The position numbers and the translations under genes are program-made. This document shows positions 34,214-42,096 of a DNA stretch of 64,000 nt, one piece after another; the stretch's first letter is position 1, and each line of letters opens with the position of its first letter. The stretch is taken from contig CAWIVN010000018.1 in the NCBI GenBank assembly GCA_963839515.1, positions 248,001 to 312,000 of the forward strand, read 5' to 3'. The notes beneath the pieces were generated by a model. The model worked only from the letters and a program-made list of their open reading frames with translations, had not been told where the DNA came from and did not search any database. The DNA comes from Fredericiella sp963839515. Lineage in GTDB: Bacteria; Chloroflexota; Anaerolineae; Caldilineales; Caldilineaceae.

Positions 34214-37200
34214 ATGACAGCTGCGCTTACCTTTGGGGGCTGGCTCAGACGCAGGCGGGGTGGGCTGGGGCTGACGCAGAAGCAGTTGGCCCAGCAGGTT
34301 GGCTATGCCGAGGTGACGCTGCGCAAGGTGGAGGCGGACGAGCTGCGGCCGTCGCGCGAGATGGCGGCGCGGCTGGCGGAGGCACTGCAGATTCCGCCGG
34401 AGGAGCAGGCCTTGTTTGTACGCTTTGCGCGGGACGAAATGGACCCTGATATCGCTGCACTTCCGAACCTAGAATTGCTGGGGCCGATCATCGAGAACAG
34501 CCGCTCACAGCTCGGCCCGCCTGACAGCGAAACGGTAGGTCAGCCGCCGCGACTGCAGTTGTTTGCGGTGTCCACAAAGGTGGACTGGGGCGAAGCACCG
34601 GATGTAGGCCGGTTTCGCGGCCGGCAGTCTGAATTGGAATTGCTGCGGCGATGGCTGGTGGATGACCAGTGCCGGCTGGTGGCCGTGCTGGGCATGGGCG
34701 GGATTGGCAAGACGGCGTTGGCAACGCAAGCGGCGTCCGGCGTGCAGGAACAGTTCTCGGTTGTGATCTGGCGTTCGCTGCGCAACGCTCCGCCGCTTAT
34801 AGAACTGCTGAGCCAGTGCATCCAGGTACTGTCCAGCCGAAACGAGTATGAGCTGCCGCAAACGATAGTGCAGCGGATGGCCATGTTGATGGAGCACTTG
34901 CGGGGGCAGCGCTGCCTACTGGTATTGGACAACTTCGAAACTGTTCTCCAAGGTGAGCGGCCGGGGCACTATTTACCAGGGTACGAGGGGTACGGCGAAC
35001 TGCTCAGGCAAATCGCCGAAGGGCGACACCAGAGCTGCCTGGTGTTGACCAGCCGCGAGAAGCCGAGGGAGTTGATTCCACTGGCGAGTGCCAGTGGGCC
35101 GGTGCGGACGCTCGGCGTGGCAAGTCTCCCCGCCGGCGACAGCCGGGCACTGCTGCAAGACCGCGGCTTGCGTGGGAGCGATCAGGAGTGGGTTGCCTTG
35201 AGTGAGCGCTATTCGGGCAACCCGCTGGCACTGCAGATCGTCTCCGAAACCATTCATGAGCTGTTCGCCGGCGACATCGCACAGTTCCTGCGCCAGGACA
35301 CGATCCTGTTTGGCGGGATCAATGACCTCTTGGCACAGCAGTTCATGCGGTTGACGCCGCTGGAGCAGGAGGTGATGTTCTGGCTGGCGGTGGAGCGTGA
35401 GCCGGTGACACTGGAGGAACTATGCGGGGACATAGTGCCGCAGCCCAGAGAACAGCTGGTTTTGGGCGCGCTGCATGCGCTGCGGCACCGTTCGTTGGTA
35501 GAGCGGGTGCAGGCCGGCTTCACGCTGCAAAACGTTGTGCTGGAGTACTTTACTGCTACCTTGATCGAGTGGGTGAGTGAGGAAATACGCAGCGAAAGTG
35601 TCATTTTCTTACAACGGTATGCGTTGCTCAAGGCGACCGCCAAGAGCTATGTGCGGGAAAGCCAGCGCAACTTGATTTTAACGCCAATCGCACAGCGTCT
35701 CGTGGAGGAGCTAGGATTGGCTGGCGTCGAGGATCGACTCTCTACGATTTTGGCGCACCTGCGCAGCACGGAGCCGCGACCTTCAGGCTATGCCGGCGGC
35801 AACATCCTCAACCTGCTGGTGCAGTTGGGTATCGATTTACGCGGCCAGGATTTTTCTCAACTCGCAGTGTGGCAGGCCGATCTGCGCAATGTGACGGCGC
35901 AAGATGTAGACTTCCACCAGGCAGAGCTAGGGCAAAGTGCATTTACCGACACATTCTCTGACATCATCAGCGTAGCGTTTAGTCCCGACGGACAGCGACT
36001 GGCGGCAGGCACCAAAGGGGGCGAAATCCGAATGTGGCAGGTCAGCGACGGCAAGCCGGTGCTAACCTGGGCAGCGCATTCGGGCTGGGTATGGTCCGTG
36101 GATTTTAGCCCCAACGGCAGCATCCTGGCGACCAGCGGTGGCGATGCGGTTGTGCGCCTGTGGGATGCGCAGGACGGAAAGCACTTCGCTACCTTGCGCG
36201 GGCATAGCCAAGATGTGTTCTGTGTCCGTTTCAGCGCAGACGACCGGGCTCTCGCCAGCAGCAGTTTGGACCATACAGTGCGGCTCTGGGAGCTCTCCAG
36301 CAGCAGGTGCGTGCATCTACTCCAGGGTCATACGACAGATGTGAGTTCGGTCTGTTTCACCCCTGACAGCAACGTTCTAGTTAGCGGCAGTATTGATGGG
36401 ACGCTGCGCCTGTGGGACAGGCAAACTGGTGCGAATCTCGACATTCTTCAAGGACCTGGCAGCCCAGTCCTGTCGCTGTGCCTCAGTCCTAATGGCGACG
36501 TTCTGGCTACCGCCAGTTACGATCATTTGGTACGGCTGTGGGATATGCACACCGGCAAGTGCTTGCACCAGCTACAGGGACATACGGACTGGGTAAGGTC
36601 CGTCTGCTTCAGCCCGGATGGCGGCATTCTCGCCAGCGGCAGTGACGATCGCTCGGTGCGCCTTTGGGATCCACATAGCGGCGAGTGCTTGGCTGTCCTG
36701 CAAGGTCACACAAACTGGGTGCGGTCGGTCTGCTTCAACCCTGAAGGTAGTGTTCTCGCTAGTGGCGGCTCCGATCCAGCGGTACGTTTGTGGGACAGGC
36801 ACACCGGCCGCTGCCTTGACGTGCTGCAAGGGCACACAAATTGGGTGAGGTCCGTATGCTTTAGCCCTGATGGCAGCATTCTCGCCAGTGGCAGTGATGA
36901 TTCTACAGTTCGGCTATGGGACAGACATACCGGCCAGTGTCTGTACACCCTGCATGGACATGCAAACTGGGTGCGATTCGTCTGTTTCAGTCCTGACGGC
37001 GATATTCTCGCAAGTGGCAGTGATGATCCGGCGGTGCGGCTTTGGGACACTCACACCGGCCAATGCCTACAAATTCTGCAAGGACCCACGAATACGGTGC
37101 GATCCGTTTGCTTCAGTTCCGACGGCGACGTTCTAGCCAGTTGTGGTGGCGATCCGGCGGTGAGAATATGGGACAGGTATACCGGCGAATGTCTCCACAT

Positions 37201-37954
37201 TCTGCAAGGCCACACGAATTCGGTGAGATCTATTTGCTTCAGCCCTGACGGCCGCATTCTGGCTAGCGGAAGTGTGGATCCGACCGTGCGGCTGTGGGAT
37301 AGGCAGACAGGCGAGTCCGTACATGCACTGCCTGGGCATACGAATGGGGTTTGGGCCATCTGCTTCAATCCTAGCGGCAGCATTCTCGCCAGTGCTGGGG
37401 ACGACTCAACGATTCGGCTGTGGGATGTACATACAGGCCAGTGCCTTCACGCATTTCAGGGACATACAGCCGCCGCAAGAAGCGTTTGCTTCAGTGCTGA
37501 TGGCAGCGTTGTGGCCAGCAGCAGCATGGATCAGACAGTTCGGCTATGGGATGTGGAGACCGGCCAATGTCGTTTCGTCCTGCACGGTCACACAAGTCCT
37601 GTAAAACATGTTTGCTTTGATCCGACCGGGGGAACTCTGGCCACGGGAGGAGATGATCCCGTCGTAATGCTGTGGGATACCCACACGGCTGAACGTAAGC
37701 ACGTCTTGCGCGGACACACGCAGGACATACTATCGATGTGCTTCAGCCCCGACGGCGCTGTGCTTGCTACCGGTAGTGCTGACGAGACGCTGCGACTCTG
37801 GGATGTGCAGACGGGGGCGTTGCTCCACACGCTGCGCAGTGACCGCCCGTACGAACGCATGATCATCACGGGTGTGACGGGCGTGACGCCAGCGCAAATC
37901 GCGGCATTACGACGGCTAGGTGCGGTCGACAATGTGGACATTACAGAACGCTAG
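34214..37954 (+). CDS. XRE-NB-ARC-WD40 STAND protein 1
   Basis: 1246 aa, GTGAAAGGGGG site. N-terminal XRE helix-turn-helix (about 8-72: LTQKQLAQQVGYAEVTLRKVEADELRPSREMA). NB-ARC NTPase with P-loop VLGMGGIGKTALA (about 157-170), Walker B CLLVLDNFE (about 233-241), LVLTSREKP sensor and GNPLALQIV motif, a winged-helix/helical arm, then from about 585 fifteen WD40 repeats of 42 residues (SVCFSPDGSILASGSDDSTVRLWDRHTGQC), very alike. Tail RPYERMIITGVTGVTPAQIAALRRLGAVDN is shared with STAND 2. Proteins of this design oligomerise when the WD40 sensor binds a ligand. No dedicated effector domain other than the HTH is visible, so the output may be transcription. Confidence 0.88.
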   Translation: MTAALTFGGWLRRRRGGLGLTQKQLAQQVGYAEVTLRKVEADELRPSREMAARLAEALQIPPEEQALFVRFARDEMDPDIAALPNLELLGPIIENSRSQLGPPDSETVGQPPRLQLFAVSTKVDWGEAPDVGRFRGRQSELELLRRWLVDDQCRLVAVLGMGGIGKTALATQAASGVQEQFSVVIWRSLRNAPPLIELLSQCIQVLSSRNEYELPQTIVQRMAMLMEHLRGQRCLLVLDNFETVLQGERPGHYLPGYEGYGELLRQIAEGRHQSCLVLTSREKPRELIPLASASGPVRTLGVASLPAGDSRALLQDRGLRGSDQEWVALSERYSGNPLALQIVSETIHELFAGDIAQFLRQDTILFGGINDLLAQQFMRLTPLEQEVMFWLAVEREPVTLEELCGDIVPQPREQLVLGALHALRHRSLVERVQAGFTLQNVVLEYFTATLIEWVSEEIRSESVIFLQRYALLKATAKSYVRESQRNLILTPIAQRLVEELGLAGVEDRLSTILAHLRSTEPRPSGYAGGNILNLLVQLGIDLRGQDFSQLAVWQADLRNVTAQDVDFHQAELGQSAFTDTFSDIISVAFSPDGQRLAAGTKGGEIRMWQVSDGKPVLTWAAHSGWVWSVDFSPNGSILATSGGDAVVRLWDAQDGKHFATLRGHSQDVFCVRFSADDRALASSSLDHTVRLWELSSSRCVHLLQGHTTDVSSVCFTPDSNVLVSGSIDGTLRLWDRQTGANLDILQGPGSPVLSLCLSPNGDVLATASYDHLVRLWDMHTGKCLHQLQGHTDWVRSVCFSPDGGILASGSDDRSVRLWDPHSGECLAVLQGHTNWVRSVCFNPEGSVLASGGSDPAVRLWDRHTGRCLDVLQGHTNWVRSVCFSPDGSILASGSDDSTVRLWDRHTGQCLYTLHGHANWVRFVCFSPDGDILASGSDDPAVRLWDTHTGQCLQILQGPTNTVRSVCFSSDGDVLASCGGDPAVRIWDRYTGECLHILQGHTNSVRSICFSPDGRILASGSVDPTVRLWDRQTGESVHALPGHTNGVWAICFNPSGSILASAGDDSTIRLWDVHTGQCLHAFQGHTAAARSVCFSADGSVVASSSMDQTVRLWDVETGQCRFVLHGHTSPVKHVCFDPTGGTLATGGDDPVVMLWDTHTAERKHVLRGHTQDILSMCFSPDGAVLATGSADETLRLWDVQTGALLHTLRSDRPYERMIITGVTGVTPAQIAALRRLGAVDNVDITER
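35955..37830 (+). repeat. 126-bp tandem WD40-coding repeats (STAND 1)
   Basis: Fifteen 42-codon units with high mutual identity, for example repeats of CACACCGGCCAGTGC and TGCTTCAGCCCTGATGGC. Such internal conservation suggests repeat shuffling by recombination. Confidence 0.85.
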
Positions 37955-37978
37955 GCCGAAGCTCAATGTGCGACAGAG

Positions 37979-39277
37979 CTATGAATCGCTTACATACCGA
38001 CGCAGTATGATACAGGCATTGTGGCCGCCCAAGCCGAAGCTGTTGGAGAGCACGACCTTGACGTCGGCCTCTACGGCATGGTTGGGCGTATAGTTCAGAT
38101 CGCACTCGGCGTCCTGGTTATGCAGGTTGATCGTGGGCGGGATCTTGCCGGTCTGGATGACCTTGACCCCAATCATCGCCTCGAGTGCACCGGCTGCACC
38201 CATCATGTGACTCGTCATGCTCTTGGTGCTGCTGATATGCACATTATAGGCATATTCGCCCAGCACCTGCTTGATCGCCATCGTTTCGCCAACGTCGTTG
38301 AGCCGGGTGGCAGTGCCGTGGGCGTTGATGTAGCCTATTTGGTCAAGAGACACTCCGTAGGCGGCTGCCTTGCGCAGTGCCATGCGCATGACACCCACAG
38401 CACCACGGCAAGTGGTGTGCGGAGCAGCCATGTGATAAGCATCGGCGCTGTTGCCATAGCCAATGACTTCGGCATAGATACGGGCGTCGCGCTGGAGAGC
38501 ATGTACTTCAGTTTCCATGACTAGCAGCGCGGCGCCCTCACTCATGACAAAGCCGTCGCGATCCCTGTCGAAGGGACGGCAGGCAGCTTGGGGCTCACCT
38601 ACCCGCCGGCTGAGTGCACCCATTGTGTCAAAAGCCGCAACAGTGATAGGGAGAATAGCTGCTTCGGACCCACCAGCTATCATCACATCGGCGTCACCCC
38701 GGCGCAGCAGTTCAAACGCTTCGCCGCAGGCCGCAGTGCCGCTAGCGTAGGCGTTGACCACGGCGTGGTTTGGCCCCTGCAATTTGTAGTTGATGGCAAG
38801 CTTGCCTGCCGCGCTGTCCACCAGCAGCTTGGGGATCATAAAGGGACTTATTTTATGCAGTCCCTTGGCGGTGGCATGACCGATATTTTCGACCACGGCA
38901 TGTAGACCACCGCTGGCAGTGCCGACGATAGCGCCTGCGCGTTCAGGATCCTCATTCTCCATATCGAGATTGGCGTCGCCGAAAGCTTCCTTGGCCGCGG
39001 CGACGGCGTACTGAATGTAGGGGTCAAAGCGGCGCGCTTCTTTGCGTTTCATGTAATTGCTCGGATCGAAGTCGCGCACCTCGCCAGCGAAGTTGACGCC
39101 GAGAGCATGGGTGTCGAATTTCGTAATATAGTCAATGCCCGACTGACCGGCGACCAGCTTTTCCCATGTCTCCACAGCAGTGAGTGCCAGGGGAGTAACG
39201 GCGCCGATTCCCGTAATAACGACACGAGGCGGAGTATGACCGTTAGCTGTGCACGTACTGTTTACCTTCATGGACAT
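37979..39277 (-). CDS. FabF-like ketosynthase with catalytic Cys replaced by Tyr
   Basis: 432 aa; overlaps the preceding gene by 10 bases. A full beta-ketoacyl-ACP synthase II fold: VVITGIGAVTPLA, IVGTASGG, NAHGTATRLNDVGE (His320), SSTKSMTSHMMGAAGALE (Lys352, His357), LSNSFGLGGHNACIIL. The nucleophile motif, normally TACATG, reads NAYASG: Tyr177 (codon TAC at 38749-38747) replaces Cys. It cannot perform normal condensation; similar Cys-less paralogues act as chain-length factors or decarboxylases. There is no ACP or active KS partner in the window. Last gene of the minus operon with two methyltransferases. Confidence 0.85.
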   Translation of the reverse strand: MSMKVNSTCTANGHTPPRVVITGIGAVTPLALTAVETWEKLVAGQSGIDYITKFDTHALGVNFAGEVRDFDPSNYMKRKEARRFDPYIQYAVAAAKEAFGDANLDMENEDPERAGAIVGTASGGLHAVVENIGHATAKGLHKISPFMIPKLLVDSAAGKLAINYKLQGPNHAVVNAYASGTAACGEAFELLRRGDADVMIAGGSEAAILPITVAAFDTMGALSRRVGEPQAACRPFDRDRDGFVMSEGAALLVMETEVHALQRDARIYAEVIGYGNSADAYHMAAPHTTCRGAVGVMRMALRKAAAYGVSLDQIGYINAHGTATRLNDVGETMAIKQVLGEYAYNVHISSTKSMTSHMMGAAGALEAMIGVKVIQTGKIPPTINLHNQDAECDLNYTPNHAVEADVKVVLSNSFGLGGHNACIILRRYVSDS

Positions 39278-40686
39278 GGCTGAATTCCAGGGCGCTGATC
39301 GATAGCCTCATCCACCAGCGGGCTGACGACAAAGAAGTTGTACACAGCGTACAGCTCGTCTGGGCTTTCTCGGCGATAGTAGTTGGAGGGAATCTGAGCA
39401 TCGATGCGGTAGTAGTGGCGCTGGAAATACTCCGCAGGGTCTGAAACTCCGAAAAGGAACGGTTCGCCAAGTTCGCGCATGCCTTCTACGAAGTTGCGTA
39501 GGTCCGGGAAGCTGGTGCTGCCGCTGGCAACCTCGTCAGAGACGGTATCCAGCACCAGGCGGCTGCGCGGGTGCTGCAGCAGGCGGCGCAGGGATGCCAG
39601 GACGCGGCCGTTGGTCGCGGCGTCGAGATATACGGAAACGCCTTCCATAATTACGATGCTGGGATGCTTGGGCGAGAAGGATGTGGAGGCGACGATGCGC
39701 TCGGCCAAATCCTCAATCTCGAGGTTGATCCCCGCTGTCTCGCGCCGCAACAAGGGAAAATCCGGCAGATCGGCCAAGACGGTCTCGCGTGCCGCAATCA
39801 TATCGGCAAGGTCCACTTCGTAGACGGTCACTGCCGCGCGATCGATGGGCAAGCGCGCCATGCGCGTATCAAATCCTACGCCAAGGATCAGCACCTGCGT
39901 GATGCCCTCCTCTACGGCTTGCACGACGACATCGTCGAGATAGCGAGTCCTGGACGCGATCATAGCAGGAAGAGCAGGCAGGATACGCGTCATGCGTTCG
40001 GCCAGAAAGCGGCCATGCGGACCGGCGACGATATCGGCCCATGGATCGACAAACAGTGGCGAACGCCGCCAGGCTTCCATGGCGCGCACAGCGGCCACTA
40101 AGCGGGCCGACGCCGTGATCTTGTGTTGGTAGAGGAGCGAATTGCGTGTCGTCGGCGTGCGCGGCTTGAGTGTTCTTGCCGGCTGGACGACATACGTGAA
40201 GGTTCCACGTGCCACGATCTCGCCGCGGCTTTCGCAGGCAAGGGTTACTTCCTCGATCGATCGCTTTTGGGCAGCGTAGCGCCTGGCGATGCGCTCGCTT
40301 GCCTCGGTTGAGATAGAGGCGCTGACCACCAAGTCTTCGACGCTCGGCCGCAGGTAGTCCATGTGTGCGCGCACCAGCCAGACTGCCGCGCCGTTATCAT
40401 CGTGCTGCGGGTGAACTCCGATCATTCGCACAGGCCCCGCGGCTACGGCCATCAGTAGCGCGCCAACTGCGTCTGCCGCCATCCCGATCGCCATCCCGAA
40501 ATGAGAGCCGTTATGGTTCGTCGATTCAGTGCAAAGGGGTAGAATGCCTATCACCTGCTCTGTGGTAACCTGACGCAATTGGAAGTGCACGTACTTGAGC
40601 AGGGGAACTGCTTTGTAGATTAGCTGTGTGGTCCTTTCGAGATCCCACCACGATTCTGCCGTAGTTAGTTGCAGACCATTTTTCAT
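39268..40686 (-). CDS. Hotdog (DUF4442-like) fused to leucine-carboxyl-type methyltransferase
   Basis: 472 aa. Residues 1-165 look like a hotdog thioesterase domain (KAVPLLKYVHFQLRQVTTEQ, STNHNGSHFGMAIGMAADA, VWLVRAHMDYLRPSVEDL, SRGEIVARGTFTYVV), as in acyl-CoA/ACP thioesterases. Residues 180-460 are a PPM/LCMT-family SAM methyltransferase: NSLLYQHKITASARLVAAVRAMEAW, SPLFVDPWADIVAG, VLILGVGFDTRMARL (SAM loop), VYEVDLADMI, SIVIMEGVSVYLD. The family methylates carboxyl groups; with the hotdog half it could release an acyl chain and methyl-esterify it. That coupling is inference. The homologous fragment at 46053-46346 is a decayed copy. Confidence 0.7.
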   Translation of the reverse strand: MKNGLQLTTAESWWDLERTTQLIYKAVPLLKYVHFQLRQVTTEQVIGILPLCTESTNHNGSHFGMAIGMAADAVGALLMAVAAGPVRMIGVHPQHDDNGAAVWLVRAHMDYLRPSVEDLVVSASISTEASERIARRYAAQKRSIEEVTLACESRGEIVARGTFTYVVQPARTLKPRTPTTRNSLLYQHKITASARLVAAVRAMEAWRRSPLFVDPWADIVAGPHGRFLAERMTRILPALPAMIASRTRYLDDVVVQAVEEGITQVLILGVGFDTRMARLPIDRAAVTVYEVDLADMIAARETVLADLPDFPLLRRETAGINLEIEDLAERIVASTSFSPKHPSIVIMEGVSVYLDAATNGRVLASLRRLLQHPRSRLVLDTVSDEVASGSTSFPDLRNFVEGMRELGEPFLFGVSDPAEYFQRHYYRIDAQIPSNYYRRESPDELYAVYNFFVVSPLVDEAIDQRPGIQPCP

Positions 40687-40765
40687 AGTTCACCCCGTGC
40701 CTGTAAATTGTTCGAGCTGCTGAGCAAAGTAATCTTGCGATCCGTAGTCCGAGCCGAGCGGTGCA

Positions 40766-41749
40766 CTAGCGACTGATGCAATAGAAGATGATCGTTCCAG
40801 TCCTTTCCCGGCTCTTGTGGATGCTGCCGGCAGGAATGCCTGCCTTGGCGAACAGCTCGTCCACGCATTCTTCGGTTCTAAGGATCAAAGCATCCCATTT
40901 GCAGAGCCACTGACCGTAGTACGTGTTGAAGGCCCGCCTGTCTTTAAAGGGTGCAATCAGCGTTCCGTCCTCTTGCAGCAGTTGGTACAACGTAGCCAGC
41001 ATGGCGGTGAGGGGCTCGTCGGCGATATAGTCCAGTAAACCGGTGCTGTATATTATGTCCTGCAGGCCAAACCTGTCCCGGCTCCGTTCAAGATTGACCA
41101 GGCGGAGTGCGTTGTACTTGACGAATGAAATGTCGTCGACAGGGATTCCATTGCTCAGCAGCAACATGCGGGCATAGTCGAGAGCGTCCTGGTCGCTGTC
41201 GATGCACGTGACGGCGGGTCGACGCGATGCCAACACATCCGGCAGTTCAAAGAGCTCGCGGCAGGAACCGCAGGCGACGTTCAACATGCGGATATCGCCG
41301 CGGCGTGATGCCAGCTCGGCAGAGAGCGTTTCCGCCAGCCTGGCGCGCCGCCCGCGGGCAGCGACCACGATATCGAGCGATTGGAAGTAGACATCAAGAT
41401 ATAGTCCGATGCCGGAGCGTGCGACGGGTGAACCGTGATAGATGCCTTCCAGCGTCTCGAAGTCGCCGGGATAGCCACGCGGCCAGATGCGGGCGCGGTT
41501 GAAGAAGTAGCATTGCGAAAACCAAGGCTTGGTGAACACCTGCACCAACGCGCGGGCTTGCTCGATCTCCTGCTGATTGTGAACCTGTTCGAACTCGCCG
41601 CACATGCACAGGAACTCCTCTGAGGCTGCGGTCAGTGCTTGAAACGTTGGCTGATCGATGACTGTGTGGCCGCTACAGTCCGATTCGAAATTTCGGAGCT
41701 GCTCGACATAGATTTGCAGAGCGTGTTTGAGTACTGCCTCCGTTGCCAT
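40766..41749 (-). CDS. PhcB-like SAM methyltransferase (3-hydroxy fatty acid methyl ester type)
   Basis: 327 aa, AGGAG before ATG. Helical N-terminal region, then WPRGYPGDFETLEGIYHGSP, a signature I associate with the family annotated for extracellular factor 3-hydroxypalmitic acid methyl ester biosynthesis, then SAM motif I LNVACGSCRELFEL, VTCIDSDQDALDYA, DIIYSTGLLDYIADEPL and a C-terminal FKDRRAFNTYYGQWLCKW. PhcB of Ralstonia makes a quorum-sensing fatty-acid methyl ester. First gene of the operon, divergent from STAND 2. Specificity cannot be deduced from sequence. Confidence 0.65.
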   Translation of the reverse strand: MATEAVLKHALQIYVEQLRNFESDCSGHTVIDQPTFQALTAASEEFLCMCGEFEQVHNQQEIEQARALVQVFTKPWFSQCYFFNRARIWPRGYPGDFETLEGIYHGSPVARSGIGLYLDVYFQSLDIVVAARGRRARLAETLSAELASRRGDIRMLNVACGSCRELFELPDVLASRRPAVTCIDSDQDALDYARMLLLSNGIPVDDISFVKYNALRLVNLERSRDRFGLQDIIYSTGLLDYIADEPLTAMLATLYQLLQEDGTLIAPFKDRRAFNTYYGQWLCKWDALILRTEECVDELFAKAGIPAGSIHKSRERTGTIIFYCISR

Positions 41750-41979
41750 CTAGGTTACTCCTATCACAAAAATCACTTGGCAGACAAGTAAGCTGGTCAA
41801 GATAGCTTGGGCTTGTGCAGGCTGTATGAGGTTTCCCTTGCTGACATCTGGCGCCTTACTTCACCAAGCCCCATAATAGCCACAAGATGAGACCAAGGTA
41901 TGACATTTCTTGCCAGTCGCCGGGCCATCCGCCAACATGGGGGGCGAGCGATACGTATTGCCTGGCCGGCTATGGGTCA

Positions 41980-42049
41980 GATTAAAGCAAAGTTGCTCGG
42001 TCGCAGGGAAGCCGGTTTGCGATATAATTGCCGATACAAAACCGATAGG
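41980..42049 (+). promoter_or_regulatory. Conserved STAND promoter element, copy 2
   Basis: The block matches 34121-34190 in length and in GATTAAAGCA, GAAGCCGGTTTGCGATATAAT (-10 at 42023-42028) and CCGATACAAAACCGATAGG. It lies between the divergent PhcB-like and STAND 2 genes, so it could act on both. The rest of 41750-42096 shows no other structure. Confidence 0.75.
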
Positions 42050-42096
42050 CTGCTGCAACACGTTGGCAGGGAAGCGCTGGTGAAAGGAAACTGCGC

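Noticed and set aside
35955..37830. Regularly spaced repeats, CRISPR-like at first sight
   Set aside because: Unit is 126 bp, the whole unit is repeated, and it translates into WD40 blades.
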